This document shows, piece by piece, positions 55,585 to 64,000 of a stretch of 64,000 nt of DNA; the first letter of the stretch is position 1; each line of letters begins with the position of its first letter. A model generated the notes under the pieces. The model worked only from the letters and a program-made list of their open reading frames with translations, was not told where the DNA came from and did not search any database. Source of the DNA: Rhipicephalus microplus (Eukaryota; Arthropoda; Arachnida; Ixodida; Ixodidae); the NCBI RefSeq assembly GCF_043290135.1, contig NC_134702.1:73924417-73988416 (forward strand). Direction: 5' to 3'. The position numbers and the translations under genes were made by a program.

Positions 55585-55746
55585 CATTTGGCAGACGACG
55601 GGCAAGAGTATTGAACTGACAGTCGGATTGCTCATCACTTCGGTAAACATGGAGGCGGCGAAGCATAGGACGAACACCGTCACCACATTAGGAAGGCAGT
55701 CGAGACTCTTCAGGTGCTGCACCAGCATCGTCGACAGGCCGGATTG
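55585..55746 (-). CDS. SLC13 gene A, exon 11 (second Na+-site motif, altered)
   Basis: 162 bp, 54 residues, phase 0 at both ends, acceptor TTTTTCTAG, donor GTGAGA. It encodes QSGLSTMLVQHLKSLDCLPN and TVFVLCFAASMFTEVMSNPT then VSSILLPVVCQM. It aligns without gaps to gene B exon 11, but TSNTATSS is MSNPTVSS here, so the Thr of the SNT motif is Pro. The first SNT motif of gene A lies outside the window. Confidence 0.92.
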
Positions 55747-56494
55747 CTAGAAAAATAGGATCAAAGAGCGCTTTCAATGAGACTATAATTTACAAACAAT
55801 CGCAGTTCAATCTGCTGTTTAAAAAGTCGGTTGAATGTCACGATAGTTGGTTACTCACGCCACTGAATTTACATAGCGAAATCAAGTACATTCTTCCAGT
55901 AGGCCTATTTGCATCGTATTAGTGAAAGGCTTGTATCACTGATGCTCACAAGAATCGGTATCTCAATATTCTAAGCTGTTCCAGAGCTGCGTAGAATGAG
56001 GAACAACATTGAGGGTAGAGGGAGGGGCCCGGAAAAATACAGTAAACGTGGGACGAATTTCAGACATAAGTGTTGCATGGTGAGTTAGTGGCGTAATATA
56101 AGCATGTCAGCAACATTGAAAGCCCATATATTTAGAGACAGTGCCCGTTTCTGATATTATGGCCAGAAAAGATTAAGAGAAATGTACGGAGTAGATAATG
56201 TTTATTATTTTTGTTACGCAGCAGGGAATTGCGTGATATGTCCAGGTTTACGCAGAGATAAGTTCACATGATCATAAAATGAAGTTAGGAATGAATGACT
56301 ACACTCTCAAACAAGGAGTACGACGTTAGCGAGTTCCAATTGAGCCCCGTAATTGATATCCCTTAGCGCATCCGTTTCAACGTTAAGGCCTGTTTACGGA
56401 AATGGGGTACAAGGCAGTCACTGCACTGACAAAGGCTCATTTTCTTGCCCACCAACTTTCTGACGAAACAATTTCTCTTCCACAACTATTAAAC

Positions 56495-56652
56495 TGTAAC
56501 GGGGTTTATTTGCAGAGCAGAACGCAGAAAGCGAAGCAGTCAGCAGCGTCCGGCCAAGGGCAGCAAGCACGAGCTTATGCTGATGGCGATGCCCCTGATG
56601 CGCCGAGAAATGCCGCTGAAGCTCCTCTTCTTTACTACAATCGCCCTCCGCA
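56495..56652 (-). repeat. 3' LTR of the decayed Ty3 element
   Basis: On the minus strand it ends AAATAAACCCCGTTACA, as does the 5' LTR. Its first ~25 bases (TGCGGAGGGCGA...) differ from the 5' LTR by substitutions and a small indel. Confidence 0.8.
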
Positions 56653-56679
56653 CAAAAAGACGCCATCCTGGCAGATTAG

Positions 56680-57752
56680 GGAGAAGAAACGACTAATGGG
56701 TCGTAATATGGCTTGAGACGAGAGACGTGGACAGTGTCGCGGCTGCGGTAGCGTAGGCTTGTGGATGGGATGGTGGGCTCCACGATATAGTTGACGAGTG
56801 ACGTTTGCTCTACAACGCGGTATGGCCCGATGTATTTGGGAAGAAGTTTTGCGGAGCGGCCAGGCGCGGTAGCAGGTGGAAAGTTTGGAGCCTAACGGTC
56901 CCCAGTCTGGCGGGCTTGCTGCTGCCACTGGTCCTCGGTAGAAAAAGAGCGGGCAAGCTGGCGGCATTCTTCAGCATGTCGGGCAGCTTCGGACAGAGTT
57001 GTACTTTCGGACTCATAAGGTTTATATGAAAGAATAGTGTCTACTGTATTTGAAGGTTCTCGTCCGTACAGAAGAAAGTATGGCGAAAACCCAGTAGTAG
57101 CTTGTACGGCAGTATTATACGCGTAGGTGACGAACGGGAGAACTTGGTCCCAATTTGAATGATCAGAGGCTACGTACATCGACAGCATACTGCCAAGAGT
57201 ACGGTTGAAGCGCTCCGTCATGCCATTCGTTTGAGGGTGGTACGCTGTACTTGTGCGGTGCACGATTCGGCATTCGTTGAGTAATGCCTTCAAGGCGTCA
57301 GAAAGGAAGGCACGGCCTCTGTCACTTAAGAGCTCGCGAGGGGCACAATGACGCAGAATGAAACGTTGCAACAGAAACGTTCCAACGTCACGGGCTATGG
57401 CAGTGAGCAGCGCGGCTGTTTCGGCATAGCATGTCAGATGGTCTATCGCAACAATGATCCAGCGATTACCAGCTAGAGTTGATGGTAGTGGTCCGTAAAT
57501 GTCAATGCCGACGCGATCAAAAGGTCGACTAGGACAAGGAAGAGGTTGTGACGGGTAGACTTGCCCGGGAGGTAACTTTTGTCGTTGGCACTGAGCACAC
57601 GAGCGAATGAATTTCCGCACGTAGTTATACATTCCACGCCAATAAAATCTGAGTCGAAGCCTAGCGTATGTCTTGAAGAGGCCTGCGTGGGCGCACTGTG
57701 GGTCCGCGTGAAAAGCTTCGCAGATAGCAGCTCGAAGATGGCGGGGTATCAC
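56680..57752 (-). pseudogene. Integrase of the decayed Ty3 element
   Basis: Open over 286 codons (57752-56892): zinc finger HADPQCAHAGLFKTYARLRL...CAQCQRQK, core with GIDIYGPLPS, LSDRGRAF and NGMTERFNRTL (D, D, E present). A stop at 56892 is followed by the C-terminal tail (LLPKYIGPYRVVEQ, TVHVSRLKPYYDP) down to about 56680. Confidence 0.85.
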
Positions 57753-57897
57753 AAGGAGACACTTGCGACCGTCAGAAAGGTAGTTGCGTCGATAAAGAAG
57801 CTGGTCCTTTAGGCAAAAAGTTGCTAGCCTGGCGGCGGAGAGCGCGAGACGGCGAAGGAGTGAGAGGATCAGAAAGAATGCTTATGAGGCCACTGAT

Positions 57898-59509
57898 TTA
57901 GGGATCCTTTCGTTGTTCCACCGTCATGTTGCGCAAGGCGGATGACGCAAGTGCAGGCTCGAGGGAAGAGAGGCAAACACCTTGATCCGATATGGGTGAG
58001 CGAGAAAGGGCGTCGGCGTCCGTGTGCTTACGACCAGATCTGTAAATAACGCGGATGTCGTATTCCTGAAGTTTGAGCGCCCAGCGAGCAAGTCGTCCGG
58101 AAGGGTCTTTAAGTGTGGATAGCCAACAAAGGGCGTGGTGGTCAGTGACGACGTCGAATGCGTGACCATACAGGTAAGGGCGAAATTTTCCAAGGACCCA
58201 AATAATAGCTAAACACTCTTTCTCGGTCATGGAGTAGTTAGCCTCGGCTTTCATCAAAGTTCGGCTTGCGTAGGCGACGACATATTCATCTAACCCTGCC
58301 TTTCGTTGCGTGAGCACAGCGCCAAGTCCAACACCGCTGGCATCAGTGTGAACCTCCGTGGAAGCGGCAGGATCGTAGTGGCGGAGGATGGGTGGTGAAG
58401 TCAGCAGGTGGCGTAATTTGGTGAATGCATCGTCGCATGCTGGTGACCAGGTGGAAAGGTCCTTGTCGCCGCTAAGAGGGTCCGTAAGGGGCGCACATAC
58501 GGAAGCAAAATTTCTAATAAAGCGCCGGAAGTATGACGACAAGCCGACAAAACTTCTAAGTTCCTTCAATTTCTTTGGCTTCGGAAAATCGGTGACTGCT
58601 CGAAGCTTGGCGAAGTCGGGAAGTATGCCGTCCCGCGATACGACGTGGCCAAGAATGGTGAGCTGCCGGGCACCAAAACGATACTTCTTGAGGTTGAGTT
58701 GAAGGCCGGCGTCGGTGAGACGTGTGAGGACGTGCTTGAGACGATTTAAATGGGTGTCGAAATTGGTGGAAAAGACAACTACGTCATCGAGGTAGCATAA
58801 ACATGTGTTCCACTTGAGGCCTCGTAAAATAGTGTCCATCATTCTTTCAAAAGTGGCTGGAGCGTTACAAAGGCCGAAAGGCATAACGGTAAACTCGTAT
58901 AATTCATCAGGTGTGACAAATGCTGTTTTCGGTCGGTCAGATGCTTCCATAGGAACTTGCCAGTATCCAGACCGTAAATCCAGCGAAGTATTCTGCTCCC
59001 TGCAAACAGTCAAGGGCGTCGTCTATTCGCGGTAACGGGTAAGCGTCCTTGCGGGTGATCTTGTTTAAACGTCGATAGTCCACACAGAACTGAATGGAGC
59101 CGTCCTTCTTCTTAACAAGAACGACCGGTGACGCCCAGGGACTGTTAGAAGGCTGTACAATACCCCGCTGGAGCATGTCAGCAACCTGGTCGTCAATAAC
59201 ACGGCGCTCCGACGCTGAGACTCGGTAGCGGCACTCCCGTAGAGGCATATGGCTTCCTGTGTCAATCTTGTGAGATATGTTCTATGTGCGACTGAGGCCA
59301 GAAGCGTGGCTGTCAAAAAAAGTACGAGACTTTTGCAGCAGGTTCACTAACTGGCTTCGTTCTGAAGAAGACGTTGCGACATCGATAGAGCGGTGGAAAG
59401 CGTCAAGAAGTGACTGGTCAACAACAGAGTCAAAAATGAGTGCGCTGAGGTCCGTAGAAAGTAAACTAGATGGAGCGTCAAAAATGTGACGGGCGTCGAT
59501 CGGATGCAC
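57898..59509 (-). pseudogene. RT and RNase H of the decayed Ty3 element
   Basis: The RT start [20 protein letters not shown] is in one frame (59248-58990). A frameshift near 58990-59010 leads to [21 protein letters not shown] and RNase [15 protein letters not shown] ... [12 protein letters not shown], ending in a stop at 57898. Upstream in the first frame a TAG at 59282-59284 interrupts the spacer between protease and RT. Confidence 0.85.
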
Positions 59510-59550
59510 GTGACCGAGATATTCACCATAGAATAAAGGTAAAGGCCCTT

Positions 59551-60159
59551 CTAGCGTATTGTATACGAGCGTCTTCGTGACGCCATGGTGGAGAGTAAGG
59601 AGAGCAATGGGCAGTGGAGAACATTTGCGTTGAATGAACAGGGCAGAAGGGCAGAGGGCGCGAATAAAACATCACCGTCGGAAATAGCGTCACACGACAC
59701 AGTCACCAGCAGAGAAGAGCGCGGTGGTATGGTGGTGTCATCGGAAACAAACAGTTTATAACACGGCAGGTAGGCTTCGACAGCGTCAACATTGGGAAGT
59801 GAAGATAGCTCAAGTTCAGCGCGACAGCAGTCAATGACGGCATTATTATTCGCAAGGAAGTCCCAGCCGAGTATCTTGTCATGGGAACATGAGGGCAGCA
59901 CTACGAATTCGACGATATACACAATCCCTTCGATGACGACTCGTGTGGTACAGGCCTCGAGAGGTGATACACTTTGTGCGTTAGCCGTTCTAAGAGAGAG
60001 GCTGGATAATGGCGTCAGAACTTTGCGGAGTTTGCGGCACAGGTTGATGGAAAGGACGGATAGAGCGGCTCCGGTGTCGACAAGCGCCATGACGACGATA
60101 TCATCGACTGACACTTCAATGACGTTAGCTGGACAGGGGCGAGAACTTGTGCATGGCAA
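59551..60159 (-). pseudogene. Protease region of the decayed Ty3 element
   Basis: Contains VVMALVDTGAALSVLS (active-site Asp-Thr-Gly) near its start and the SHDKILGWDFLANNNAVIDC flap-end motif. A frameshift near 59510-59551 separates it from the rest of pol. Confidence 0.8.
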
Positions 60160-60371
60160 CTGGGACGCAGTTCGTGCCTCGGGAACTGCGGCCGTTAGTT
60201 TTCCTGGTCGGTGGTTCCGGAACGGCGACGCATAGGGGAAAGCGAACGTCGACGTGGAGATGGGGAGTGGCGGGTCGGGCCGTGTGGACGATCAGAAGGA
60301 AAGGAAGAGGAAGGAGGGCTTGAAGGCGTAGAAACAAACTGAGGGTCGAAAGAGGGCATTCGTCGAACGTT

Positions 60372-61448
60372 CTAAGCAACCTGGCGACGACGACAATAAC
60401 GTGCCACGTGGCCAACACCACCACAAGCAAAACATATGGGACGGTTGTCGTAGGTGCGCCGTTGGTCGGAGTAGACTCCGATTTGCGGCTGGGGGGCAGA
60501 AAACTGCGGCCGAGGTGGTATCGGCATAGGCGGTGTTGAATAGGTCGGCGGCGAAAAGGGCGGCGGCGAATACATAGGCGCTGGCTGGAACGCAGGCTGT
60601 CGAGGTCGAGCCACGGCCTCGGCGTACGTGAGAGGTGCGGCGACTGGGGGTGGTTCACAGGCGGGAGGAAGAACTTGTGCGGCCTGGTCTTGAATGAAGT
60701 CGTGGAGTGTAGATATCAATCTGCGTGGTTGATCGGGTACGCAGGACATCAAAGAGAGCTGACGAGTGACCTCAGCGCGGATGAACTCTTGGATCTTGAA
60801 GAGAAGAGGGGCATGGTCTTCTCCTATGCCAAGGGTGGAAAGGCTGGACGAAGAGTCGCCGAGCACTGAGGGACGTCGGGTGGAAAGACGTTGCCTGCGC
60901 AACTCGTCAAAACTCTGGCACAACTCGGTCAGTTCTAGGACAGTGCGAGGACTCTTAGAAAGCAACATTTGGAAAGTGTCGTCCTCAATGCCCTTCATGA
61001 TATGCTTGATCTTAAGCTCTTCGGACATCGACTCGTTGACTCGCTTGCAAAGGTCCACAACGTCCTCAATATAGCTTGTGAAATTCTCACCAAGCTGCTG
61101 GGACCGAGTATGTAAGCGTTGTTCGGCACGGCGTTTGCGTACCTCAGGCCGCCTGAAAACTTGTGTGAGGCTCGTTTTGAAGACCGACCATGTAGGGAGT
61201 TCCGCTTCGTGGTTTATAAACCACAGCTTGGCCACGTCCGACAGGTAGAAGGAGACGTAGGCCAACTTGGTGGCGTCATCCCATTTGTTGTGAGTACTCA
61301 CTCACTCGTACATTGAAATCCAGTCGTCAACGTCCTCGTCTTCTGTGCCTGAGAAAACAGGGGGATCTCGCAGACGCAGAGAACCGGCGCAGAGAGCAGT
61401 AGGCGGTGCCGGTGGAGGAGTTGGAGCGGCGCTTGCGTCGGTAGGCAT
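60372..61448 (-). pseudogene. Gag of the decayed Ty3 element
   Basis: Starts MPTDASAAPTPPPAPP at 61448. An in-frame TGA at 61304-61302 interrupts it within WISMYE*VSTHNKW; the frame then runs on through the capsid (LSDVAKLWFINHEAELPTWS) to a zinc knuckle CFACGGVGHVARYC and a stop at 60372. One base change (a CGA to TGA type) would account for the break. Confidence 0.85.
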
Positions 61449-61510
61449 AATGGATGGTAAAATGCGATTCCGAAGCTCCAGTGTGATCGAAACCCAGCAC
61501 CTCCACCACT

Positions 61511-61675
61511 TGTAACGGGGTTTATTTGCAGAGCAGAACGCAGAAAGCGAAGCAGTCAGCAGCGTCCGGCCAAGCGCAGCAAGCACGAGCTTATGCTGAT
61601 GGCGGTGCCCCTGATGCGCCGAGAAATGCCGCTGAAGCTCCTCTTCTTCACTACAAAACGCTCGCCCTGGTTGCA
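61511..61675 (-). repeat. 5' LTR of the decayed Ty3 element
   Basis: 165 bp; on the minus strand TGCAACCAGG ... CCCCGTTACA. Its inner edge is followed by the primer site; its outer edge lies 86 bp from gene A exon 10. Confidence 0.85.
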
Positions 61676-61761
61676 TAATGCACCGCTATGGCATCGAATA
61701 TTCATTCTCGATAGGTTTTGGACGCAGAGGGAAATGCACGGCAGCACCAAAAGTGTCGTAC

Positions 61762-61939
61762 CTTGCAACCCTCAGCGAGACACATGCCACCTCCGACGAG
61801 AATAATGACCCCCCACTGAGCACGCTCGCTGGCTTCCCGCCATGTGATAAGGCCTCGGCCACCGGGAACACGGGGGTCTTTGGGAATCACAAACAGCAAG
61901 AACATCACCAGCACGGCGGGTGCAGACGGCTTGAGGAAT
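61762..61939 (-). CDS. SLC13 gene A, exon 10
   Basis: 178 bp (1 + 59 codons), ending phase 0 at TGCAAG before donor GTACGA; acceptor TTTGCGCAG. It encodes FLKPSAPAVLVMFLLFVIPK, DPRVPGGRGLITWREASERA and QWGVIILVGGGMCLAEGCK. It matches gene B exon 10 except for two fewer codons in the loop. An LTR retrotransposon ends only 86 bp downstream of the donor. Confidence 0.92.
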
Positions 61940-62807
61940 CTGCGCAAAAATGTATTCCGTGAAAAGTCCTTGTTGTGACGGACATTTTACAAAGGCTATT
62001 GTATATCGCAAGAGGCTGCGACAAACTCATATAAAACGCGAGTAATCAAATGAGAAAGTGCAGCTTGGGGAAACTCCAGTAGTATATGATGCGATCGTCC
62101 CGGCATGAATGAAGCCCTGTTTGTTGAAACCGCGTCCCTTCTTTCCTCTTTCTATCCTCCTACCTTCCATTCCTCTGTCTCGTCTATCCTACCGAAAGGG
62201 TAATCCGGCGCTGTCCCCCCCCCCCCTCCTCTAAGAGGCAGTCACCAGCTTGATCTCTCCCTGTTTTTTTCTGTGTCTTTGTGAACCGTGTAAATAAATT
62301 AATAAATGTCCCACTGCATGAAAATTACCGCTCATAGTTGGGTGATGGCAATCGAAACTGCAAGCATATTGCAAACAAATATTACAATTCAATATTTCAG
62401 TACCTGCGGGCAAAATAATCTAGTATTTTAAGAATCTACCCGTCGTCTAAAGATGGAAATAAGCTGTACTGGGCAGTACACCTGTGCTCACTTCACATTT
62501 TGTTTCGTATACTGAAATCTATGTGCAAAAGTTATTGTCATGCTAGCTTTTATTGTTTTTTATATGTCTTTGAATACTAACTGCCTGAGCAGGGGAATTT
62601 AAAACTTTCTGTGAGAGAGACTATTCGAAACATTAGGGGCGAGGCCCACTTTCTCTAAATCGCGCTGCGTCTAGTGCAAGAATCGTCACTTCACTCGACT
62701 TCAAACTCTCTACAGCTGCAATCGTTCAGCACATCCCTTTGCAATTGAAGTTAACCAAGATTAACGTAGAAGGAAGCGAAATGTAAGCACGTATTGCATA
62801 GACTTAC

Positions 62808-62915
62808 GTCTGATGAGGGATCATTTCGACCCAGCCAGGAAACATCTGGGGCTTCATTGTGAACCAGAGAAGAACCATTGAAGACATTAGGAACATGACG
62901 CACCACTCAGAAAAA
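62808..62915 (-). CDS. SLC13 gene A, exon 9
   Basis: 108 bp (1 + 35 codons + 2), acceptor TTGATTGCAG, donor GTAAGT. It encodes FSEWCVMFLMSSMVLLWFTM and KPQMFPGWVEMIPHQ. Same length and phases as gene B exon 9, and shares KPQMFPGWV exactly. With exon 8 the split codon gives Ser, restoring LGPIS before FSEW. Confidence 0.92.
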
Positions 62916-63611
62916 CTGCAATCAAATAAAGAAAAGACGCTGTAGGCGCACAAAGGCAGAGAAGAACCACAACTAAAAAATGATGACCATAATTCTATGC
63001 CTGGTGGTCCCGTGTTATCATTTTCCAACACGGGACATAACGGTGGGTGACATAAGTAAGCTAACTTGCAGCAACTCGATCGTTTTGGTGATCAGCGAAC
63101 TATGAGAATGAATGAAACTATCAAGGGAAAGGAGTAGTTAATGCTCATTTAAACGTACCTTTAATCGACAATGCAGGGCCTTATACGAAGAAAAAATTCA
63201 GTTTCACCTATATAGAAGCATGCCCATGAAGGTGCCTCTTCTCATGAGTGTATGTGTTCGTTTTCACCCAGCATAAGACCTCACTTTTCTTATTCATTGA
63301 AATCAACCTGGCACATCAAAATTCTTTACAGAAACAGCGACAACTATTCTATAACGCGGTGTTGCCAACTTGCGCTTTCCTTCTTTACTCTGTGCCTTTC
63401 TATAGTAACATGTGTTGTAATAAGTAGTTTTAGCTGTGACAGTCGCAATGACAATTGCAAAACGCACGCGCGCGCACATTGACACAAACCACGTTGTGCG
63501 TGTATACGTGCTGTCTGAAAATTGAGAAATTGTGTGTAAACACAATGTGTACATAGCCAGTAAAACATTATGATGCGAATAACCGGCAGTGTCAGCGACA
63601 TCAATACTTGC

Positions 63612-63692
63612 CTGATAGGACCTAAGTTCCGGTATTGTCCAGTGATTTCCGCGTGAACTTTTTCTGCCGCTGCATCTGACAAGGGCATTCTC
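63612..63692 (-). CDS. SLC13 gene A, exon 8 (GC donor)
   Basis: 81 bp (1 + 26 codons + 2), acceptor TTATTGCAG. It encodes RMPLSDAAAEKVHAEITGQY RNLGPI. The exon ends ATCAG followed by GCAAGT, a textbook GC donor; no GT donor nearby keeps the frame. The remaining 5' exons of gene A lie right of the window. Confidence 0.9.
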
Positions 63693-64000
63693 CTGCAATA
63701 AATTTGCAGTTTACCGTGTTAGAGGGCCCTATCAAATGGATCTCAAGAGGTATAAATAATATCCACCATACAGGAAAAGAAATGACGGTGTGTTTTGCAC
63801 GGTGGTTTTAGCGCGCCCAACCACGCAGTAGGGTGAATCTAATCTCACTGGTTCGTTTGTCTTTAAAGAGACCCCGAAACACTTTTTCACGTAACCATGG
63901 AATTAACTGGAAGAGCTTATTGGCTCACGAACTCAACGCCGCAAAAATTTTAAGAATCCGTCCACTGCGAGGGGAGTTACAAAGGTTTGTCGCATGCTGC

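Larger units (their letters stand above)
56495..61675 (-). mobile_element. Decayed Ty3/gypsy LTR retrotransposon, minus strand
   Basis: 5' LTR at 61511-61675, 3' LTR at 56495-56652 (several substitutions plus an end difference), primer site at about 61494-61509 identical to that of the young element. Gag, protease, RT, RNase H and integrase are all present but broken by at least three frameshifts and three stops. It is related to, but clearly distinct from, the young element at 49.7-55.1 kb. It lies in gene A intron 10-11 in the sense direction of the gene. Confidence 0.9.

Overview
This is animal nuclear DNA. Genes are split into short exons (81-213 bp) with GT-AG and a few GC-AG introns, and most of the window is introns filled with transposons, tRNA-derived SINEs and microsatellites. 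The SINE type (tRNA-like head, tail of AATC units) resembles SINEs I recall from hard ticks. Together with the SLC13 paralogues and CsRn1-like and Ty3 elements, this makes a tick (Ixodida) the best guess; the host identity is inference.

The host genes are two head-to-tail paralogues of the SLC13/INDY Na+-coupled di-/tricarboxylate transporter family, both on the minus strand. Gene B (about 0.1-19.7 kb) is nearly complete. Twelve exons running from 19664 down to 3774 join in perfect phase into 505 codons, from the initiator Met to the region before the last transmembrane segment; its terminal exon lies left of the window. A second, identical copy of exon 12 sits at 148-285. Gene A (about 30.1 to beyond 64 kb) shows its last six exons (63692 down to 30139, stop included); its 5' part lies right of the window. 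Orthologous exons of A and B have the same or nearly the same length (81, 108, 178/184, 162, 138 bp), the same phases, and a GC-AG intron at the same place, so the pair arose by tandem duplication.

The introns explain the size difference. In gene A: intron 12-13 (about 15.3 kb) holds a fold-back MITE (30.4-30.6 kb), a full-length PIF/Harbinger transposon with both genes open (30.73-36.92 kb), a 3.85-kb TTA-flanked element with an internal ~117-bp minisatellite (39.72-43.57 kb) and a further repeat (43.76-44.46 kb). Intron 11-12 (about 9.8 kb) holds a duplicated ~390-bp unit with a tRNA-Thr-like gene (48.84-49.69 kb) and an intact Ty3 retrotransposon with identical LTRs (49.70-55.06 kb). Intron 10-11 holds a decayed minus-strand Ty3 element (56.5-61.7 kb). 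In gene B: a deleted CsRn1-like Ty3 relic (0.55-3.13 kb) lies between the two copies of exon 12, and SINEs, a LINE relic and another repeat lie in other introns. The intergenic stretch (19.7-30.1 kb) holds microsatellites and dispersed repeats but no gene I can support.

Most notable: altered Na+-site SNT motifs in both transporters, the exon-12 duplication, the shared GC-AG intron, the apparently autonomous Harbinger element, a textbook -1 frameshift heptamer GGGAAAC directly before the gag stop of the young Ty3 element, and the TTA-flanked minisatellite-bearing element.
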